This document shows positions 6,649 to 9,478 of a stretch of 9,478 nt of DNA, piece by piece. Made by a program: the position numbers and the translations under genes. Position 1 is the stretch's first letter; every line of letters begins with the position of its first letter. This stretch comes from Thermoleophilia bacterium (GTDB lineage Bacteria > Actinomycetota > Thermoleophilia > Miltoncostaeales > Miltoncostaeaceae): contig JAOTZF010000054.1 in the NCBI GenBank assembly GCA_029861485.1, forward strand, positions 1-9,478, read 5' to 3'. A model generated the notes under the pieces. It was not told where the DNA came from and did no database searches. It saw nothing but the letters and a program-made list of their open reading frames with translations.

Positions 6649-6891
6649 TCAAGACCGCCGGGTCGGAACGTACGTCGGATCGACCTGAGTTAGGTCGGCG
6701 TCCACCTCACTGTCGCCGATCGCCTAAGTGCCCCTTGGCGCGAACGGGCTCGCTCATGCCCGGATCGGGCCGCCCATATGGTTGCCCGACGTGATCGCGG
6801 GCGTCGCTCCTGGGCGGGCGACATCCAAGACGCGCCTCTCGCTCGAAGCATCATTGGCGGGTGCGAGTGGCTTCTGGGTTTCCCACCCGGG
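6649..6891. other. Leader region between repeat copy 2 and the heliorhodopsin promoter
   Basis: No convincing gene is present on either strand. Frames are open but have no start with a ribosome-binding site and no family I recognise. If segment B was once an autonomous element, its integrase would be expected here on the minus strand; none is visible. Confidence 0.4.
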
Positions 6892-6919
6892 TTGAGGCCA
6901 CCCGGCAGCCGCCTATCCA
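6883..6919 (+). promoter_or_regulatory. Candidate heliorhodopsin promoter with overlapping repeats
   Basis: TTGAGG (6892-6897) and TATCCA (6914-6919) are spaced by 16 bases, a plausible housekeeping-type promoter starting near 6926. The direct repeat CCACCCGG (6883-6890 and 6898-6905, 15-bp period) and the inverted repeat CCGGGT/ACCCGG (6887-6892, 6900-6905) overlap the -35 box and could be an operator. A good ribosome-binding site GAGGGA (6928-6933) follows, five bases before the GTG. Confidence 0.45.
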
Positions 6920-6938
6920 CCACCCCTGAGGGACTTTC

Positions 6939-7751
6939 GTGACGACGAACGCACTCGACTTCTCGCGGGAGACGGTCTCCATCTCGGACGACCGGCTCAG
7001 GAAGCTCCGCTACTTCAACCTGGTGATGGGGGTGATCCACCTCGTTTCGGGCGCGCTGATGGTCATTCTCGGAAACGACTTCGAGCTCAACATCAGTACG
7101 TTCAGCCTGAACGGCCCCCCCGGCACCCCTCTTTCCGAAGGAACGCTGTACTCCGTGTTGGCCGTGCCCCTGGCGTGGGGTACGGCAGCCTTTCTGCTGC
7201 TGTCCGCGTTCTTCCACTTCCTCATCGCGTCGCCGATCGGGTTCGGGAAGTACGGCTCTGAACTGCGGCGGGGGAGGAACCGATTTCGATGGGTTGAATA
7301 CGCGCTGTCATCGACGCTCATGATCGTGCTGATCGCGCTGATCACCGGCATCACCGATCTCGCCGCGCTGATCGCCATCGCGTTCGTCAACGTCGCGATG
7401 ATCCTCTTCGGCTGGATCATGGAGATGGTCAACGCTCCCGATCGCCCGACCTGGTGGACCCCTTTCTGGTTCGGCTCCATCGCCGGGATCGGGCCGTGGG
7501 TCGCGATTGCGGTCTACCTGATCGTCAACATCAACCAGGAGGGAGCCGAGAGCCCACCGGGCTTCGTCGCCGTGATCCTGATCACGATCTTCGTGTTGTT
7601 CAACATCTTCGCCCTCAACCAGTGGCTGCAGTACCGCCAGGTCGGCAAATGGTCCGACTACATCTACGGCGAGGTCACCTACATCGTGCTCAGCCTCGTC
7701 GCCAAGAGCCTGCTGGCGTGGCAGATCTTCGTCAACACACTGATCGCTTAG
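6939..7751 (+). CDS. heR: Heliorhodopsin (retinal-binding photosensory membrane protein)
   Basis: The 270-residue protein has seven transmembrane segments and the hallmark end of helix G, LSLVAKSLLAWQIF, in which Lys256 is the retinal Schiff-base lysine. In helix C, FRWVEYALSS carries the counterion Glu120 (equivalent to Glu107 of heliorhodopsin 48C12). The pocket histidines are His34 (GVIHLVSG) and His93 (FFHFLIAS). Also typical are LNGPPGTP in the A-B loop, ILFGWIMEM in helix D, PFWFGSIAGIGPWV in helix E and VGKWSDYIYGE before helix G. Length matches the family (about 250-270). Heliorhodopsins have an inverted topology (N-terminus inside) and long photocycles, and most do not pump ions; a sensory role is proposed. 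GTG 6939 is supported by GAGGGA five bases upstream. No carotenoid-cleaving dioxygenase gene is in the window, so retinal must come from elsewhere. An SRPBCC gene follows after 38 bp, probably in one operon. Confidence 0.95.
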   Translation: MTTNALDFSRETVSISDDRLRKLRYFNLVMGVIHLVSGALMVILGNDFELNISTFSLNGPPGTPLSEGTLYSVLAVPLAWGTAAFLLLSAFFHFLIASPIGFGKYGSELRRGRNRFRWVEYALSSTLMIVLIALITGITDLAALIAIAFVNVAMILFGWIMEMVNAPDRPTWWTPFWFGSIAGIGPWVAIAVYLIVNINQEGAESPPGFVAVILITIFVLFNIFALNQWLQYRQVGKWSDYIYGEVTYIVLSLVAKSLLAWQIFVNTLIA

Positions 7752-7789
7752 CCACGGACTCACGATCACCGCTTCCGAAAGGACATTGC

Positions 7790-8082
7790 ATGGGCCGCTA
7801 CATCGCCACCATTCGCAGTCCCTCGTCCGCAGAACGCGCCTTCGACTACATGGCCGACCTGAGGAACTTTGAGGAGTGGGACCCAGGAGTGCGCTCGTCG
7901 ACCCTCGTCGCCGGAACGAGCCAGGGCCGTCGGCAGCGTATGACGTAAAGGTCTCGGGCACGGAGTTGCGCTACGAGACGCGGGAATTCGATCCGGCACG
8001 CTCCCGCAGGCTCGACGTCTCGAAATCAAGGCCCAGAGGGTCGGGAGTCTCAGCCGCGCTCGCCGAGCGCGCAAGCAGCTAG
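7790..8082 (+). pseudogene. SRPBCC (START-like/polyketide cyclase) family protein, frameshifted and short
   Basis: ATG 7790 has AAAGGA seven bases upstream and starts MGRYIATIRSPSSAERAFDY followed by MADLRNFEEWDPGVRSS, the classic first strand and helix pair of SRPBCC proteins. That frame stops at 7948. Similarity continues in another frame (ending 8082) as AAYDVKVSGTELRYETREFD, so one base is missing, or two are inserted, within about 7921-7930. The combined product is ~96 residues against the family's usual ~140-150; the C-terminal helix that lines the ligand cavity is absent. SRPBCC folds bind hydrophobic small molecules or lipids. Placed 38 bp behind heliorhodopsin, it may have served the same pathway, but that is inference. 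A sequencing error could explain the frameshift but not the short 3' end. The neighbouring convergent gene ends 26 bases beyond. Confidence 0.7.
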
Positions 8083-8108
8083 CCAACGAGACCAATCGGT
8101 GCGACGCT

Positions 8109-8579
8109 CTACGACCCGAGCCGTGGCTCCAAGATCACGACTGCGGTCTCCGTGGAGCGGCGTGCGGCGTAGGCATCGAGGTTCTTGTCGATCTTCCGCC
8201 ACTGCGCCCACAAGCGTTCCCGCTCCTCGCCCTCGGCGGCTCGACCAGTCACCAGGCGCGACCCGTCGGCAAGGTCGACCCGGACTTCGGGATGGGCCTT
8301 CAAATTCAGCCACCAGGCCGGTTCACCTTCGCCCCAGCCGTTCATCGCCATCGTGACGAGGTTGGGGCCCTCTTCGAAGTAGCCGACGATCACGCTGCGC
8401 TCTCGGCCGGTCCGACGCCCGATGGTGCTAAGGCGCAAGGTGCCCCAACCGTTGGGCTTCGGTCGCCACAGACCCAAGCGCCCACCGGTCACACGGTACA
8501 AGCCGCGGTGGGTGCGCCAGGCGAGGCGGATGAACCAGCGGGGAGGAAGTCGTGCTTTCTTGGCTGTCGGCTCGGGCAT
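8109..8579 (-). CDS. F420-type nitroreductase/deazaflavin-dependent oxidoreductase (DDN-like, DUF385)
   Basis: The 156-residue protein has the order expected of the Ddn/F420H2-dependent quinone reductase family. A basic amphipathic N-terminus (1-30) is followed by the beta strand LRLSTIGRRTG (48-58), which contacts the cofactor phosphate. Next come RSVIVGYFEEGPNLVTMA, the strand-helix AWWLNLKAHPEVRVDL (88-103) and a C-terminal helix ERLWAQWRKIDKN. These small split-barrel enzymes use reduced F420, or in some cases bind other ligands, and can reduce quinones or nitro compounds at the membrane. The frame is intact with ATG 8579; GGAG lies ten bases upstream, a little far. It is transcribed towards the SRPBCC pseudogene and is the last gene before repeat copy 3, so it counts as island cargo. 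Substrate is unknown. Confidence 0.88.
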   Translation of the reverse strand: MPEPTAKKARLPPRWFIRLAWRTHRGLYRVTGGRLGLWRPKPNGWGTLRLSTIGRRTGRERSVIVGYFEEGPNLVTMAMNGWGEGEPAWWLNLKAHPEVRVDLADGSRLVTGRAAEGEERERLWAQWRKIDKNLDAYAARRSTETAVVILEPRLGS

Positions 8580-8865
8580 ACCCGCTTCTCCGGGATGACG
8601 CCTTCAGCTGCGAGGCCGGCAGAGCTCGGATTGGCGCCGGGGACACACTACCGCCCGGTTGCCCCAACTACACCGGCTGTCGGACCTTCTAGACGGCGCG
8701 CAGTGAGCCGCCGCCGGGGGCCGCGGGCCAGAGCTCGGGTGGCAACGCTGTGGCAACACACCAACCCTGACCAGCCGTGAAACGACGGGCCGCGACGTGC
8801 TCGAAAGCCTCCCCTAGCCAGCCCTTGTGCGACGAGCCGTCACTATCCGAAAGATCCGCCGCTTG
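8580..8865. other. Intergenic stretch left of repeat copy 3
   Basis: No gene is supported. GTGGCAAC is repeated in direct orientation at 8739-8746 and 8750-8757, an 11-bp period, about 110 bases left of the attachment repeat. Short direct repeats in this position could be recombinase arm-type sites. The upstream region of the minus-strand nitroreductase gene also lies here but no clear promoter is seen. Confidence 0.35.
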
Positions 8866-8908
8866 CTCGTAATGGAGGGGTCAGCGGTTCGAGTCCGCTC
8901 ATCGGCTC
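8866..8908 (+). repeat. att-like direct repeat, copy 3 (attR, displaced native tRNA-Thr 3' end)
   Basis: It matches the tRNA-Thr 3' half over 43 bases with one change (A to G in the 3' strand of the anticodon stem, giving TGGAG, which can still pair with CTTCA through a G-T wobble). No 5' tRNA half precedes it. It is followed four bases later by an intrinsic terminator, so it is probably the chromosome's own tRNA end, pushed about 6 kb from its 5' half. Confidence 0.85.
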
Positions 8909-8911
8909 TCG

Positions 8912-8938
8912 AAAACCGCCCTTGCGCGGGCGTTTTTT
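8912..8938 (+). terminator. Intrinsic terminator of the original tRNA-Thr gene
   Basis: AAAA, then stem CGCCC (8917-8921) and GGGCG (8928-8932) with a 6-base loop, then six Ts (8933-8938). The A and T runs can extend the stem, so it may work in both directions. It directly follows the third tRNA-end repeat, whereas the present tRNA gene at 2786 has none. Confidence 0.7.
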
Positions 8939-9035
8939 GATACTCGTCCGTACTGACCTCGCCGCGAGCGAGCCTCAGTCGAAGCTCGCTTATTGCGGGG
9001 TCCGCGGCGACGTACGCTTCTGCCCTGATCTTCAT
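8934..9035 (-). pseudogene. Possible SHOCT-like C-terminal remnant
   Basis: On the minus strand from ATG 9035 the residues read MKIRAEAYVAADPAISELRL then RLARGEVSTDEYQK. The part DPAISELRLRLARGEVSTDEY matches the short SHOCT motif (two helices, typically LxxLxxxGxITxEEF/Y). It runs straight into the terminator and repeat without its own stop. There is no clear ribosome-binding site, and the gene on the other strand starts at 9057. It could be the tail of a small protein truncated at the attachment site, or chance. Confidence 0.3.
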
Positions 9036-9056
9036 CCTGACCGCAGGGTGCCACCA

Positions 9057-9478
9057 ATGAAACGGTCTCTCCAGCGCGCGCTTCGTCGTCGTCTCGCCAA
9101 CCCGATCGTGCGGGCCACGCTTCGATCGCGACTGCATCGCCTGCTCAGCGGCGCCCTGATACTGGTGACCTATACCGGGCGTCGCAGTGCGCGAGAGTTC
9201 ACGATCCCCGTCATGTATGTCCAAACCGGCGCACGCCTCGTGGTCTTCGTCGGGGACGCCGAGCACAAGCAGTGGTGGCGCAACCTTCGCGGGGGTGCCC
9301 CGGTCGAGGTGCAGCTACGCGGCTCTCGGCATCGCGGGCATGCTGTGGCCGTGCGGGGCAGCGCCGGCGAACTGGATGCTCCGCTGCGGGAGTATCTCGC
9401 CCGCTTCCCCAAAGCTGCGCGGGCGGTTCAGCAGGAGGACCCCCTCGTCATGGTCCTCGTCGACTTGGCTCCGGAAAG
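9057..9478 (+). CDS. Nitroreductase/quinone reductase-fold protein (F420-type split barrel), 3' truncated by window
   Basis: From ATG 9057 (AGGGTG eight bases upstream) 140 codons are open to the window end. After a basic N-terminus (KRSLQRALRRRLANPIVRA) come LVTYTGRRSAREFTIPVMYV (36-55), the cofactor-phosphate strand, then LVVFVGDAEHKQWWRNLRGG (61-80) and a beta strand pair VEVQLRGSRHRGHAVAV (83-99). This order is typical of the nitroreductase/deazaflavin-dependent split-barrel proteins (PNPOx-like), distant relatives of the gene at 8109-8579. It lies outside the island, right of the tRNA terminator, so it is probably native chromosome. Cofactor (F420, FMN or haem) and substrate are not decidable. 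Confidence 0.82.
   Translation, partial: MKRSLQRALRRRLANPIVRATLRSRLHRLLSGALILVTYTGRRSAREFTIPVMYVQTGARLVVFVGDAEHKQWWRNLRGGAPVEVQLRGSRHRGHAVAVRGSAGELDAPLREYLARFPKAARAVQQEDPLVMVLVDLAPE

Larger units (their letters stand above)
2817..8908. mobile_element. Tandem, decayed integrative island at the tRNA-Thr 3' end (two segments between three att-like repeats)
   Basis: Three directly oriented 43-bp repeats of the tRNA 3' half (2817-2859, 6606-6648, 8866-8908) bracket two segments of about 3.7 and 2.2 kb. A tyrosine-recombinase fragment sits beside the first repeat. Gene debris from unrelated sources fills the space between intact cargo genes (P1B ATPase, heliorhodopsin, nitroreductase). This arrangement is standard for elements that integrate at tRNA 3' ends and rebuild the tRNA at attL. 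No intact integrase, excisionase or replication gene is seen, so the island is probably immobile unless helped in trans. Order of arrival and whether segment B was ever autonomous are inference. Confidence 0.75.

Noticed and set aside
8292..8780. Plus-strand ORF ending VATLWQHTNPDQP, reminiscent of some integrase tails
   Set aside because: The tail is short, the rest of the frame is a shadow of the nitroreductase gene, and no recombinase motif is present.
2658..8908. CRISPR array, defence operon or riboswitch in the island
   Set aside because: No short regularly spaced repeats apart from the three tRNA copies, no Cas, nuclease, reverse transcriptase or toxin motif, and no known aptamer pattern could be seen.
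8814..9266. Minus-strand ORF containing RADERTRTADPSITS
   Set aside because: This peptide is the well-known product of translating tRNA 3' ends antisense. The ORF crosses repeat copy 3 and a terminator and overlaps a better gene at 9057; only the small SHOCT-like part is kept, at low confidence.

Overview
The window is high-GC DNA, most likely from an actinobacterium. Two genes encode deazaflavin/F420-type nitroreductase-fold proteins, there is a monoderm-type heliorhodopsin, and several genes use GTG starts without a clear ribosome-binding site. A Thermoleophilia-like soil or freshwater lineage would fit, but this is inference from gene content.

Layout. Bases 1-2858 look like ordinary chromosome. 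They hold the 3' end of an osmoprotectant (glycine betaine/choline-type) binding-protein gene with a perfect 41-bp hairpin after it. Next is a single-pass membrane protein with three copies of a Cys/His-containing motif, then a convergent membrane-anchored diguanylate cyclase (GGEEF), then an intact tRNA-Thr(CGT) gene. From the 3' half of that tRNA to base 8908 lies what I read as a tandem, decayed genomic island. The last 42 tRNA bases plus one flanking base are repeated exactly at 6606-6648 and with one mismatch at 8866-8908. The third copy is followed by an intrinsic terminator, as expected for the original chromosomal 3' end of the tRNA gene. A tyrosine-recombinase C-terminal fragment abuts the tRNA and points towards it, as in tRNA-integrating elements.

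Segment A (about 2860-6605) holds the recombinase remnant, a junk zone where a DUF5131 (phage Gp37/Gp68-like) fragment is joined tail-to-tail to an oleate hydratase N-terminal fragment, an intact P1B-type heavy-metal ATPase, a short truncated-looking ORF coupled to it, and the last codons of an OmpR-type response regulator. Segment B (about 6649-8865) holds an intact heliorhodopsin gene, a frameshifted SRPBCC (START-like) gene 38 bp behind it, and a convergent F420-type nitroreductase. After the third repeat, a second nitroreductase-fold gene runs off the window end.

The working part of the island seems to be two cargo modules, metal efflux and light sensing, kept while the mobility genes and other passengers decayed. 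The main points are the heliorhodopsin inside a tRNA-flanked segment, its apparent operon with a lipid/retinoid-binding-fold protein that is now broken, and the three-copy attachment-site array.
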